This document shows, in pieces, positions 1 to 11,770 of a stretch of 64,000 nt of DNA; position 1 is the stretch's first letter; each line of letters begins with the position of its first letter. The translations under genes and the position numbers were made by a program. Source of the stretch: Silurus meridionalis (taxonomy: Eukaryota; Chordata; Actinopteri; Siluriformes; Siluridae); the NCBI RefSeq assembly GCF_014805685.1, contig NC_060885.1, forward strand, positions 16,972,632 to 17,036,631, in the 5' to 3' direction. The notes beneath the pieces are model-generated. The model had not been told where the DNA came from, did no database searches, and was given only the letters and a program-made list of their open reading frames with translations.

Positions 1-254
1 TGTAAACAGTACATCCCTGAGATGGTAGTGTTATTATTTGGGGAAGATGCGTACTGTGACTTTCACAGTCCTTAAATATCTGTAAAGCATCTCTGAAATG
101 AGATTAAAAGCTCTCTGCAGACACATTAATTTTATTGTGGACTAATACAACATTTGACGCAAAACAAATTTGTTTTCAGTGACTATTACATTTGCTTGCA
201 GCTTCTCATGTCAATTTGAAAGACCCATGTTTTTACTTCACCATGCTGTTTTAG

Positions 255-2173
255 GTTTATTAGAATCTTTAACTCTGAATGGAAATCCGCATGGCAGTAA
301 TAATAACTGTGGAGAAAACGAAGGCAATGGAGTTCGACACCGAGCTGCCAGCGCTGGAGAGGAAAGATCAGAAGACAGTGCCACAGATGGAACCAAGTCA
401 TATACAGCAGAACAACTGGATGCAGTCAAACAGTACATTTACTTTTGGCCACAATTCTACTATTGCTATACAATGTGATTAATTGTGGCAACTTGCTGGT
501 AATATTTTGTCTTGGTGTGGTAATATGTCTTTGTTATTATGTAGGATAAAGAAGTGCAAAACTTATTACGAGACTCTGGGAGTCACTAAAGATGTGTCCT
601 ATGACGATTTAAAGAAAGCATACCGAAAACTGGCTTTGAAATTTCATCCAGATAAAAACCATGCTCCAGGTGCTACAGAGGCTTTTAAAGGTATGTCATG
701 TCGATGCTTTGTAACTCTCACTTGCTTGTTTGAATCAAACCTAATTGCTATTCACAATATCAGAATTCAGCAGTTTTGGGAAGGTTACTATAATCTTTAT
801 ACCATTTCCATTATAGCTATCGGAAATGCGTATGCCGTTCTTAGTAACACCGAAAAGCGGAAGCAGTACGACCTTTATGGCGAGGAGAAAGTTCAACACT
901 CGCGTCATGGCCATTCTCATCATGGTTTTGAGGCAGATATTTCGCCAGAGGATCTCTTTAACATGTTCTTCGGCGGTGGATTCCCATCTAGTAAGTGAAC
1001 ACTTTGGCTGTTCTGTATATGGTGAAGCCACTGCTGAGAGTGGCTAGGCTACGGTGATCGGGTGATGTGATTAGACACTGGATTGCTGCTGCTGTTTGAT
1101 ATGTGATCCCAAGCTGTATTGGGAAGAAAACTAGTAGACCCTGGAGGAAAGTGTTTTGCTTGGAAAAACACTTCTTAGAGCATGTTTTGTGTTGATGTGT
1201 TTGTGTATGTGTGTTGGGGAGGGGGGGTAACCAGAAAAAATAAACTCTTTGACCTCTGCTGGCATTTTACATAGAAACTAGCTTAACAGGCATCTTAAAA
1301 TTAACTTGATATATATTTCTAATTACTATTATTAACCAATGAAGTTTAAAAGCACAGATTGTGACTGGGCAAAGCATCAGGCTACAGTAGTTTCAGTAAA
1401 GGTGTTTAGGGATCAAATGAAAGTTGTACAATCAGGAGGATCACATACTTCACTGTGTGTGTATTATGCGCTTTTTTTATTTATTTAATGTTTTCTTTTT
1501 TTTGTCATTTTTTTTTTAAGATAGGCAAAGAGTAAAGGGGGCAGGAGATGAAAATTAGTAAATATTATGATTTTATTTTTTTTTTGCCCCAGTGGTGCCA
1601 CATTGGAAATCTGGGAAGATAAAGTAAACCATTTTTTGTAACCAGATGGAGCATAATGTTTAGGTGAAATGTTTACAATTATGAAAGTGGAAGCAAAACA
1701 GTTTCACAGATCCATGGATGTTGTAGGCTTTTTGTTACATCTTTCCTTTGTACGTGCAGAACTGTCAACTTTTGTGCATTTTCATGCCAACTTTCATGCG
1801 TAGGAGCCCCCATTTCATCTTTCAGGAACTTTCCAAACAAGTAGTTTTACTTGATCTGCCCCACCCGCAAATAAAAACTACATATGAAACACTCAATGTG
1901 TATCTGGACTTAGAGACTAGCCACAGATTCTTAGAAGACCACTGAGCGCCCTTCCCTTCCCTTCACACATTACTGGCTTTTGACTTGATTTTCCTGCTTG
2001 GCTCTATATTTTACGTGTTTAACTCACATGGCACCCTCACTTTCACTCAAGCTAAATGCAGGTTATTCATCTGTGTGAAATAAAATCTATCAGTATATTT
2101 TCATCTGTCCAAAGTTAGATAATAATATAGTTAACAAAATTAACTATTTATTTATTACATGTCACTGGAAAAA

Positions 2174-2263
<90 letters not shown>

Positions 2264-4077
2264 AATATTTAACCTATATTAAACATAATTAAACCCAGAC
2301 TCATTTGTTCAGTTTCAACAGCAGATGATCAGCATTTTCCAGTTTGTATGAGGAGTTTTAGACAAACAGTAAGTCTAAGGATTAAATATAAAACATGGAA
2401 TTATTAATTTTTTTAATTATTTAAAATTGTGGCTATACTACACACATTTCCTCTTCTGAGCTGGCAGGTTTGCAAATGTACACTACTTAATCATTCATGA
2501 GTTGCTTGACTTCTTCCAGGCAATGTCCATGTTTATAGTAATGGCAGGATGAGATTTGGACATAACCAGAGGCATGAACGAAGAGAACAACGGAGAGATG
2601 TAAGTAACTATGCACTGGGAAAGTTTTATAACCTCTTTAAAAACATGCTGTCTGTTTAATGCATTTTAGAGCATTTTACCACAGTTTCTTTCAAGACAGC
2701 AAATGTGTTTACCAAGGTGTGTACCCACAAACTGATTTTTTTTTTTTTTACACTAAGAACAGTGCAGTGTTGGACAGATTATGCTTTATTATTATTTTTT
2801 CCACAAATTAGGGAAGCCTTGCTCTGTTTGTTCAGCTGATGCCCATCCTCGTCCTAATTATAGTTTCAGCTCTTAGCCAGTTGATGGTGTCCAGCCCCCC
2901 CTACAGTCTCAGCCACCGGCCGTAAGTCTGCACTCATCTTATATTCACCAGCATATACCTTTTTATTTTTAAACTTGTCTGACTCATGTTCATTTTATAT
3001 ACCAAAGAGTATAATTTGTTAAATGTACCTATTTAAAAATTTAGCAAACAGTCCATTTTGTGTAATTAACAACCTGGAGAAGACAGTTAGCCTTTCTGGT
3101 AAATAATCAAATCTTAAAATATATATATTTTTTGTTCTTTTTTCTGAATACAGCTGTTTATTTATTACAGATTATATTAGTGACAGCAGTGAGTTTCACT
3201 AAATGAAAAATGTTTAGTATTGGTGGTGGCCTTTTTGCAGCAAGATTGTGCAAAACCTTTTGATTCATTTTAGATCAGATTGAGCAGTGTCTTCTGAACA
3301 GGTTTTACTAGAGTAGTAGAAATGAGCAGTTAATATGGTCATTGTCTCAAATTGCTAGCATTTAAATAGGGACCAAGACAACTTTAGAGCATTTGGAACA
3401 TTTAACTATTCACAGTGTTGAAGATTTAATGCCTTTGTTCTAACAATTAAAAAATCTAAGCCCTTACATTTGTTTTAAGTCTCAGATTTATTTTCTATGT
3501 GTTTTCAGACTTTTAGGTGTCATTGCTTCAAGAATTAATGTAATGTTTTATATGTTACAGATCCTCAGGGCACACGAACAGAAGACAAACAACTAATCTG
3601 AAAGTGCCTTACTATGTAGGTGACCACTTTTCAGAAGAATATACTGGAAAGCATCTCAAAAATGTTGAGCAAAGTGTGGAGGATGACTACATTTCAAACC
3701 TTCGAAATAACTGCTGGAAGGAAAAGCAACAGAGTGAGTGATACCACTAGTGGCATTGTAGATAGCACTTCGAGACAATTTTAAGTTTCATATCATCTTA
3801 TAAAAACCACAAGCATCCACTTATTTATCAGGAGAAGGGCAGAGGTTTAAAATTTGATACATTTGTTTTATTAAGTGGTCCAAAGTGCTGCACAGTTATC
3901 ATACTTAACACACATGATGTTCAGTACTAAATATTTGAGCTTGCCATTACAGAGGAAGGACTGTTGTATCGGGCACGCTATTTTGGAGATTCAGACTTAT
4001 ACCAAAGGGCCCAGAAGATGGGTACACCCAGCTGTTCAAAGCTGTCAGACATTCAGGTCCTTTTACATGGACACTAA
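255..4077 (+). CDS. dnajb12: DnaJ homolog subfamily B member 12 (5' partial)
   Basis: ER tail-anchored-type J-protein that works with cytosolic Hsc70 in membrane-protein quality control and ERAD (family knowledge). Exons seen: 255-432, 545-690, 817-990, 2520-2599, 2812-2921, 3561-3733, 3953-4077, all with GT/AG borders and matching phases, giving 327 residues plus a split first codon. The first coding exon (about 50 residues in the human protein) lies before the window. The J domain spans exons 2-4: [11 protein letters not shown], the catalytic HPD in [17 protein letters not shown], and [14 protein letters not shown]. Then come a Gly/Phe stretch ([12 protein letters not shown]), one hydrophobic membrane segment in exon 6 ([20 protein letters not shown]), and the conserved C-terminal region ([42 protein letters not shown]) ending LLHGH-stop. 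DNAJB14 is the close paralogue; the adjacent ddit4 favours DNAJB12. The stop is only 7 nt before a probable donor at 4085. Confidence 0.93.
433..2519. other. dnajb12 introns, with A/AT-rich simple repeat at 2169-2259
   Basis: Contains the coding exons 545-690 and 817-990 and AT-rich introns. The only repeat seen is a poly(A) run of about 22 bases followed by about 35 AT dinucleotides (2169-2259). No other gene or element is recognised in the 991-2519 intron. Confidence 0.7.
2922..3560. other. dnajb12 intron, nothing recognised
   Basis: AT-rich intron between the membrane-segment exon and the C-terminal exon. No ORF, repeat family or motif could be supported. Confidence 0.6.
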
Positions 4078-4107
4078 AAAACAAGTAAGTGTTTATGAAA
4101 ACATTAT

Positions 4108-4108
4108 T

Positions 4109-4163
<55 letters not shown>
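4108..4163. repeat. (AT)n(GT)n microsatellite
   Basis: About 12 AT followed by about 16 GT dinucleotides, just inside the probable 3'-UTR intron of dnajb12. Confidence 0.95.
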
Positions 4164-4166
<3 letters not shown>

Positions 4167-4598
4167 GTATTTACTTTTTAGAAACCAAATAATGTATTTC
4201 TTTTTTATTATGCACACGTTTCAAAAATATCTCTAACATACTAGCAGTTATACCAGAGTTGTTTAATTTTATGGCATGATTATCTAGATGTTAAAATGTT
4301 TTCTATAATAGCACCGCTCAGACCTCAACGACTAAATGATTTTAATTAAATTATTTTATTAAATTAAATATGTATGGTTTACATTAAAGCAGTTATTCTA
4401 AAATTTACAATCTTTGATTTGTCTACTGTTGCTTAACAAGATTTTATTTACATTGTGCTGTATTTGGCATTCATTTTTTTTTTTTTATCAGAATAGTCTT
4501 TTATAACACGTTATGAACAATGTAGATTTAAAACTTAATTCAGTGTACATTTATTTGATTTCCACATGACTTATTTTTATTTTTCCCTGTTGTTTCAG

Positions 4599-5235
4599 GA
4601 AAGTCCATATTTAAAGGTGACCAACTATAACCTTACCAAACAAATTTTTGGAAATTTGCACCAGTTCAAGAAAAGAAAAAGTTAGCAGCAGCCACGGTTC
4701 TCTTTCCTCTTTCCCATAATGATGAAGTGTGACATCATTGGGTAGCTGAAAAGATCTGAAGCACAGCACTAACAGTTAATTGTGCTGATATGAAAGTAAT
4801 TGGTAATGCTATATGAATGTGAAACAAACAAATAGGTATATTATAAATGGTAAGTTACGCGCCACACGTAATGCCTTTTACTTTGTCCATGCATCCAAGT
4901 TTTCTGTTAAGCAAGTTGTAAAATCTCATCTGAGCCAGTTCATTTTTTTTTTTTTTATTGAACTGCAAGAACATCAAGAAAGCCTTATTTGGATTTTTGC
5001 CATTTGTTATTTAATTCCTCACTGTAGATTACCTGTTGGATTTTTTTTTAAGAAGCCTTTGAGATTAATGGAGATTTTGCCCTGTATTTATTAAAATTTA
5101 AATCACCTATTCTTGTGTGCAATTTAATTATAGATATGAGGGGTCTGAGAAACAGCTGTAATTATACCAAATGAAAGGTGTGTGGTAGAGACAATAGAAA
5201 GAAAAGATCAAATAAATTACTGAATGAACAGAAAT
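4599..5235 (+). other. dnajb12: probable spliced 3' UTR exon of dnajb12
   Basis: A consensus donor (GTAAGT at 4085) follows the stop codon by 7 nt, and a strong acceptor (TGTTTCAG ending 4598) precedes this segment, so the last intron appears to lie in the 3' UTR. The exon would run to the AATAAA at 5211-5216. Inference only; no transcript evidence is available from the sequence. Confidence 0.5.
5211..5216 (+). terminator. dnajb12: candidate polyadenylation signal of dnajb12
   Basis: AATAAA about 1.1 kb after the stop codon, or about 610 nt into the probable 3' UTR exon. It lies about 45 bp from the candidate signal of the convergent ddit4 gene. Confidence 0.5.
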
Positions 5236-5257
5236 TTTTTTTGGCATCATTATGTAG

Positions 5258-5263
5258 TTTAAT
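5258..5263 (-). terminator. ddit4: candidate polyadenylation signal of ddit4
   Basis: TTTAAT on the plus strand reads ATTAAA on the minus strand, about 490 nt after the ddit4 stop codon. ATTAAA is the common second-best signal. A TTTATT near 5086 (AATAAA on minus) is an alternative that would make the two 3' UTRs overlap. Confidence 0.4.
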
Positions 5264-5753
5264 TTGTAAAAAAAGTCCAAAAGATATGTACATATATAAA
5301 AAATAGAACTATACAAATCTTTGGCAGTATGTTAGGATTCAATACTTTTGGTTCTGTTCCTCATTTAGTTACACTTTCCTTTAGCTATCATGATGAAAGA
5401 ACACTTGATAAAATCATTAACATACATTTTGTAAACTTTGACATAATGAGGTAGTGCAAATTTCTATTTGTGCAAACATTCAAGCATTTCATAGAATAAT
5501 ATAAGCACAATTATAAAATGCCTGACATTTCTTTCCTGAGGTAGAATCATTTTAGCTGCCATTACTCAAGTGATGGGTATTTTATAGGGCTTGTACTGTA
5601 AATTTTAAGACATCTTGCCCTACATCAGCTTAAAACAGTATAGTAAAACCCATACTTTTCTTAGGAAATAATAATAAAAAAAGTCAAGAGTTTAAGTAGG
5701 GTTTGCATAGAACTCTTAGTAAGAGTATTTTAAGAAGTGCTTTTATCTTCAGG

Positions 5754-6435
5754 TCATAATTCTTCCACGTACACTTCCTCTGAGCTGTACAGCTTTCTCT
5801 TTAGCACAGTAAAGCTTGTGCTTAGTTTCACACAGTTACTGAGTCTACTCGTGAACTTCGGCCACAGTCCCCCAAGATCCAGCCGCAGTAAAAATGTGAG
5901 ATGAAACGTTGGAACAATATCGGGGTCCACAGATATGTGTCCAACACTCTGAGGAGTCTTGCTGTTGTCCACACACACGTCGATGATGGCTCCTCGGAGA
6001 CCACAGGGTTCGGTTGCAGCCAGCTGAAGCAGCTCCTGGCCGATCCTTTCCAGCAAATCGTGAGGAACCACCAGTCTGGAGGAGCCGAGGAGCTCAGTAC
6101 TGCTTTCACTCAGGACCTCAGACACGTTGGCTACAGTCTCCGCACACAAAGCCTCTTCAAAGGGATCGTCGTCCATGGAAATCACCGATAGACACCCTGA
6201 AACAGACATTATTTTCAAAACATTAAAATTGATCATAATTTAGATCTTTAGTAAACTTTTCCTGTAGACGTTGAACCAGTGTTCGCTCTATCGAGGCTCA
6301 AACATTTAACCTGAGCTTACCTGAATCTCTTTTCCCTGTCGATTTGGGGTCGTCGGTATGATGGAGCAGTTTCTGGACCACTCTCCCCCATGAAAGGCGT
6401 TTTGAAACCCCAGAATCTGATTGCGAATAATCCAT
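5754..6435 (-). CDS. ddit4: DNA-damage-inducible transcript 4 (REDD1/RTP801)
   Basis: Cytosolic stress protein that switches off mTORC1 through the TSC complex under hypoxia, DNA damage, energy stress or glucocorticoid (family knowledge). Two coding exons: 6321-6435 and 5754-6196, joined by a 124-bp GT/AG intron, giving 185 residues. The start at 6433-6435 sits in an ideal Kozak context (ACCATGG). Exon 1 encodes a Ser-rich N-terminus (MDYSQSDSGVSKRLSWG). The conserved RTP801 C-terminal domain is about residues 85-185, with signatures VPHDLLERIGQELLQLA, EPCGLRGAIIDVCVD, VPTFHLTFLLRLD and the terminal KRKLYSSEEVYVEEL. Human DDIT4 has 232 residues; the loss is in the variable N-terminal half. 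CGLRGAIIDVCVD and SVGHI resemble DDIT4 more than DDIT4L, and the neighbours agree. Regulation is probably transcriptional: TATA box at 6531-6538 and an upstream CCAAT/ACGTG module. Confidence 0.93.
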
Positions 6436-6530
6436 GGTGAATAGTGGGGTGGAAATGTCCTGTGGTAAGATCTGACTGGATGTTGGGAACAGACCAAGAA
6501 GCTCACGAACTCGCAGAAGTTCCCCAGCAA

Positions 6531-6538
6531 TATTTATA
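6531..6538 (-). promoter_or_regulatory. ddit4: TATA box of ddit4
   Basis: Plus-strand TATTTATA reads TATAAATA on the minus strand, about 95 bp upstream of the ddit4 start codon. That spacing implies a short 5' UTR of about 65-70 nt. A strong TATA box fits a sharply inducible stress gene. Confidence 0.7.
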
Positions 6539-6577
6539 GGCGGCGGTCTTTGGCTCCGCCTCCGTCATACTTCGTAG

Positions 6578-6612
6578 CCAATCAGCTTACAGGGCACGTT
6601 CTCCGCGTTTCA
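6578..6612 (-). promoter_or_regulatory. ddit4: proximal CCAAT / ACGTG module of ddit4 (copy 1)
   Basis: In gene orientation: TGAAACGC, 5 nt, ACGTGC, 7 nt, GCTGATTGG, ending 40 bp upstream of the TATA box. ACGTG matches the hypoxia-response core RCGTG, and ATTGG is an inverted CCAAT box (NF-Y type). The same three blocks recur with identical spacing at 7172-7206. Binding is inferred from motif and context only. Confidence 0.5.
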
Positions 6613-6842
6613 TCTGCTCTACAAACGCCCGCGGCTCTCTGGAAGCGTGATCGGTTTACGATCTTCACTTCCGTTGGGGGGTGCAAACGTGAATGGTTGG
6701 TGATTTGGGAGTGAAGAAAATGGCGCCATGACCCCCACCCCAACATGTAAAATAGTTCGAACAAAAGTTGAAACATAATGTAATACGTCTAGCGCGTTTG
6801 AGTTTAGTGTTGGGGTGGCGTATGCTCAGACTCGAATGATTA

Positions 6843-6856
6843 TGATCACGTGATCA
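6843..6856. promoter_or_regulatory. 14-bp palindrome containing TCACGTGA (E-box / CLEAR-like)
   Basis: TGATCACGTGATCA is a perfect palindrome about 410 bp upstream of the ddit4 start. Its core TCACGTGA is the classic site for MiT/TFE (TFEB, TFE3, MITF) and USF bHLH-zip factors. Function at this place is inferred. Confidence 0.4.
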
Positions 6857-7171
6857 CAAGTTTTGCTATTAGATTAATCTAATACTCAATCTACAGTCTC
6901 ACAAATCAGATTAATTCAGTCAGTTATTTTTGTAAATTTGTAACAGGATTCTCACTGTGCTTTAAAAAGTAGGAGTGGAAACTCTATATATAGTTTTTTT
7001 TGTACCCATTGCATAATAGGAATGCTTACAAATGGTCGAAATGGTTATATATAACCTATAACATATATGAACCATTGTGTGAAAAAAAAAAAAACATCTG
7101 ATTTATTTAGCAGCAAGTTACTGAATCGTTCATTCATTGAAGAAAGTTTGCTATCGAGTCAAACTTCTGGA

Positions 7172-7206
7172 CCAATCAGCGCTCAGAGCACGTGCACAGC
7201 GTTTCA
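7172..7206 (-). promoter_or_regulatory. distal copy of the ddit4 CCAAT / ACGTG module (copy 2)
   Basis: The same blocks as 6578-6612 in the same orientation and spacing: CCAATCAGC, +16 GCACGT, +27 GCGTTTCA (plus strand). About 28 of 35 positions agree. It lies in a locally CpG-richer stretch (about 7130-7400) within AT-rich surroundings, so it may be a distal enhancer or second promoter of ddit4. Confidence 0.4.
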
Positions 7207-7539
7207 CACCGCAGGAATTCCTCGCGTTTTAGAAAGCGGTGGTCTGTGTGACCCCCCGACCCTCCCCCACTCTCATTAAATTTGGGTAAACGCCCGAATT
7301 GTCACGTACACACCGCGAGTGGAACAGTAACACTGCAAAGTCCTACACGAGGAACCTTGATCATCTCGCGATTCTGAAATAATAGCATGCTAACTTAGTT
7401 TAAAAAAACAAACAAAAGAGACGTGTAGACTGACGTGAAGTCGTAATGTTAAAATAATATATCATTTGTTTTAGGAAACCAAACTTTATACAGTCTACAA
7501 TAAAAGACTATGCAACTGCTAGGTGTAGAGTGAAACGTG

Positions 7540-8085
<546 letters not shown>

Positions 8086-8399
8086 GGGATGGGGTGAATA
8101 GCCCAGACCATGAGCTAATTTTTAAAGTCTTCATTTGTTAGGTGATTTCGATTCAGTTCCATGCCAGATGTTTATGTATACTCTGAAAGCTATAGGTTGT
8201 TCTCAATCTAAGCACATAATAACTATCCTGTAGCTAAATTACCATGCTAGCTAACATCAGCTAACTAATTCAGTGATGTTATAGATAATCTTGTGGACCA
8301 AGCTGTAATTTCTGTTGTCAGAGATTCAGTAATATTTAAAAAAAAAAGATGAAAATCCTAAAGCAGATAGAGGACTTAAACTGTAAATATTATTTTGCT

Positions 8400-8535
8400 G
8401 AGTGACAGGGGCAGGTAGCACTGCAGCCTTACACATCTATTCTGGGGGCTTTGCCCTTAACCAGGGTTATGGGCTGCATGGCCATTTTGTGTTTTCTCCT
8501 TCCTCCTTCAAACTTCCTATGTGTGATTGTAATGT
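8400..8535 (+). repeat. decayed SINE-like dispersed repeat
   Basis: The string GGCAGGTAGCACTGCAGCC followed later by TGTTTTCTCCTTCCTCC resembles a widespread fish repeat (general memory of fish genomes). It is badly decayed, so family and ends are uncertain. Confidence 0.3.
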
Positions 8536-9039
8536 GAAATAAGAAAATTGTTTCAATTATTTATATTTTCTGAATGATGATGTTGTTGGGGTTTTTTTTA
8601 TTATTATTTCTGAGCAGTTTCTTTTCTTTTATGTGGTAACACTTTAGAATAATTGTTCCACCAACTAATATAACAATTCAGGCCTTAAACAGGAACAAGA
8701 TGTTCCTTCATTAACACTTTCACTGTTACTCCAATTAACTACTAAGAAAGAAAGTATATTAAATAATCTAAGCTACACATTTTGAGCCTTTTACAGTCAT
8801 TAACTAGAATTAAATTTTCAGTGTAGCCCCTGTATCGCTTCTCTATAACAACATTTAGAATAACATTAATTCCCAGTAATTAAGACTTAATCTTCTTTGT
8901 GAAGATTGACCAGCGAGTATACACTAAGAAGTACTTAATTTTCACTTTATAATACTGCTCTATCCATTGTTTCATCAGTAACTGCAGAAGAACCAGAAAC
9001 TCACAGTAAATACTCGGTCATCAGAATTGGTAAAATATG

Positions 9040-9180
9040 ATCCCTGTTGCTTTAACTGTGGCATGGTTGTTGCTGCCAGATGGGCTGGTTTAAATATTTC
9101 AGAAACTGCTGATCTTCTGGGATTTTCACACACAACAGCCCCTGGTGTTTACACTGAATAGTGTGAAAAACAACAAATGG
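9040..9180 (+). mobile_element. Tc1-like transposase fragment
   Basis: Frame-by-frame reading gives GMVVAARWAGLNISETADLL-like residues followed by GFSHTTAPGVYTE, the N-terminal helix-turn-helix of a fish Tc1-like transposase. No complete ORF remains and terminal repeats were not found, so this is a fossil fragment. Confidence 0.55.
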
Positions 9181-9789
9181 TGTGCAGAGGGTCTGCAGGC
9201 TGAAACACCGTGTTGAGGAAATATGCATTGTTTTGCCATCTACAAAAGCACACAGCACATCAAAACTTGATGGAAAAGCTACAGCAGCAGAAGAGCAAAC
9301 TGAACATTTAAAGACTGAAAAGTACCTTTTTTATTGTGATCAACTTTATTATAAAAAGCATTTTAGTTTTATTCACTTTTTCCTTGTAATTAAAACTCCT
9401 GCTTTGTACCATTATAAAGAATGGCTAAGATTGTAATTGCAAAAAAATGATTTCATGTTCCTTCAACCACTCCTATGTTGATTTGAATGTTTGGCTTCTT
9501 GACATTGTAGAAAACAACCTGTAACCTAAAAGTCATCTAACCACCTTGACCTGACTGGTGGCTCATTATCAATCTTAGGGTCCTTAGGTGTCCTTAGTAC
9601 AATCATTCACCTTTGAAAAATATTATAAATGCAATTAATTCAGAACTTTACAATGATTTCAGTTTTATTCTTAATTGTTAAACACTGGTGCACCAATAGA
9701 ATGATATCCACCTTTAGATGCACTTTAAATAAATATGTACCATTGTCTTCAGTGAATTTTTATCACACTCTTCTGTGAAGTCTTTTATT

Positions 9790-9985
9790 TTTTTTATAGT
9801 GTGGCTGCAGGGATTTGTGCTTAGTCGGCCACAGGAGCATTAGTGAGGTCAGGCAATGATGTCCAGTGAGGCAACCTGGAGTGAAGTCAGTATTCCACTT
9901 CATCCCAAATGTGTTTAGTGGATTTGCGATCATGGCTCTGTTCTTCCACACCAACCTTGTAATTGTCAACACTTCCATGTCCTCC
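9790..9985. repeat. possible transposon fragment
   Basis: The stretch with GGCCACAGGAGCATTAGTGA and TCTTCCACACCAACCTTG resembles internal parts of fish DNA transposons. Only general likeness; no terminal repeats seen. Confidence 0.3.
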
Positions 9986-10116
9986 CTGTCATTGTAAAGT
10001 GAAATGCTTTCTTTTGTTTATTTAATAAAATAGTCAGTGTAATCTATGCTATTTCATTAAACAGTGTAATTATGTATTCCATGCTATTTAAGCATTTACT
10101 TACACATATTGTCCTG

Positions 10117-11770
10117 AATTCAATTCAATTCATTTTTATTTGTAAAGCGCTTTTAACTTTGCATATTGTCTCAAAGCAGCTGTACACAGACAAAGAATGA
10201 ATGAGATGTGTTCTTTATGTGTCCCCGAAAAACTACTAGAGATGGCATAAGGAAGAAACCTTGAAAGAAACCAGACTTAAAATGGGAACCCATCCTCATC
10301 TGGGTGGTACCGAATGTCCATTTATTACAGCTGAACGATGTTGAGGTGTGCAGTGATGGTGATCATATGTAAACTGTAGTCTTGTGTCAGTGTAGGAGAC
10401 TGTTGACATTAACTACAGTCCAAATCCAAATCCTCAAAGCTCCTGTTCTTACTCTGTAATTTCATGGCTCTCTAGGCTGTTGATGAGAAACCATCCCCAG
10501 CTGCACAGAGTGGCCTTTAATTTAGAAGAACACCATTCAGAGGCAGGCCGGGACGATGCGGGAAGATCCTAGAGAGTAGAGGGGCAGAAACACTGGTCAC
10601 TAGAACCTCAGGAGCATGATTAACTCGACCAAGAGAGAGAGAGAGAGGAGGGGTGACAGAAAGAGAACAATATGGATTATTAAGTATCCTTATTGTTTTA
10701 TAAAATTCAAGGACATTGTGCAGTTGGGGACTCCTGCAAGACTCACTATGGCAGCAGAACCAGAAGGTAACACATACATGAGGGATCTCTGGGATAAGAG
10801 ACCACCCAGTTCACCGAACACTCTATATCAATGATCCCTTCAGATCTGCTCCTTTAACTATGAAAAATCTGCTGATATAAGGCTTGACTAAACAAATATG
10901 ATTTCAGCCTCGATTTGAACACTGAGACTGTGTCTGAGTCCCGAACACTAATTGGAAGGCTGTTCCATACCTGAAGGAGAAATGTACTTCTGTCTTATCT
11001 TAGTTGAGCAGAAGGAAGTTATCATCCACTGTCTAATGTCCTTTACACTCTCCTCAACAGTTTTAAGATGATCTCTGTCATATGGCTTTGCTTAAATATA
11101 CAACTGTGTATCATCAGCATAGAAACAGAAGTGAATACCATTTTTATGTATCATTTCACCCAGAGGCTGCATATATAAAGAAAAATGCAGTTTGGAAAAA
11201 TGAGAGTGTGGAGAACCATTTACATCAACAAACTGATAGCAATCAGTCAGATAAGACCTACGCCAGGAGGGAGCTGTTCCCTTTATTCCAACAGCATTCT
11301 TTAGTCAAGCAAGGAGGATAGTATTATCAATGGTGTAAAAAGCTGCACTAAGGTCGAGCAAAACAAGTAAGGACAACCCTGAGCAGAGTCTAATAACAGG
11401 TCATTTACCACTTTAACTACTGCCGTCTCTGTACTATGATGAGGCCTAAATCCTGACTGATACATTAAAAAAAGTTATTCCCATGCAGATGTGAGCAGAA
11501 CTGCTGTGCTACAACCTTTTCTAAAATCTTGAAGATAAAGTGGAGGTTTGATATTGGGCTTTAGTTGGATAGCTGACAAGCGTCAAGGTCAGGTTTCTCA
11601 ATTGGGGGAGTTAATAACTGCAGTTTGAAGCATTTAGGTACATAACCAGTGCTGATGGAATAGTTTATAATTTTAAGAACAGGTTCAATTACTTTTGGAA
11701 TGATCTGTTTGAAGAAAAATGTAGGCAAAAGCTCGAGAATACAAGTTGATGATTTTGATGAAGAAATAAA
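10117..11770. mobile_element. long dispersed repeat of uncertain class
   Basis: Starts with a CAATTCAATTCATTTTTATT tract, then GTAAAGCGCTTTTAA, ATTGTCTCAAAGCAGCTGTA, GGAAGAAACCTTGAAAG and GGGAACCCATCCTCATCTGG. This opening is shared with 62466-62720 and, weakly, 19278-19420. The body carries GGAAGGCTGTTCCATACCTG and AAAGCTGCACTAAGGTCGAG, which I recognise as recurrent fish repeat text but cannot assign to a superfamily. No intact ORF; the right end is a guess. Confidence 0.55.

Noticed and set aside
1..254. First coding exon of dnajb12
   Set aside because: The open frame before 255 lacks likeness to the DNAJB12 N-terminus and is bounded by an acceptor (TTTTAG) at 254, so this is intron; exon 1 must lie outside the window.
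4108..4163. Apparent coding run of Tyr-Ile and Val-Cys repeats, also at 7641-7741, 37689-37750 and 54194-54595
   Set aside because: These are translations of AT, GT and AC microsatellites, not proteins.
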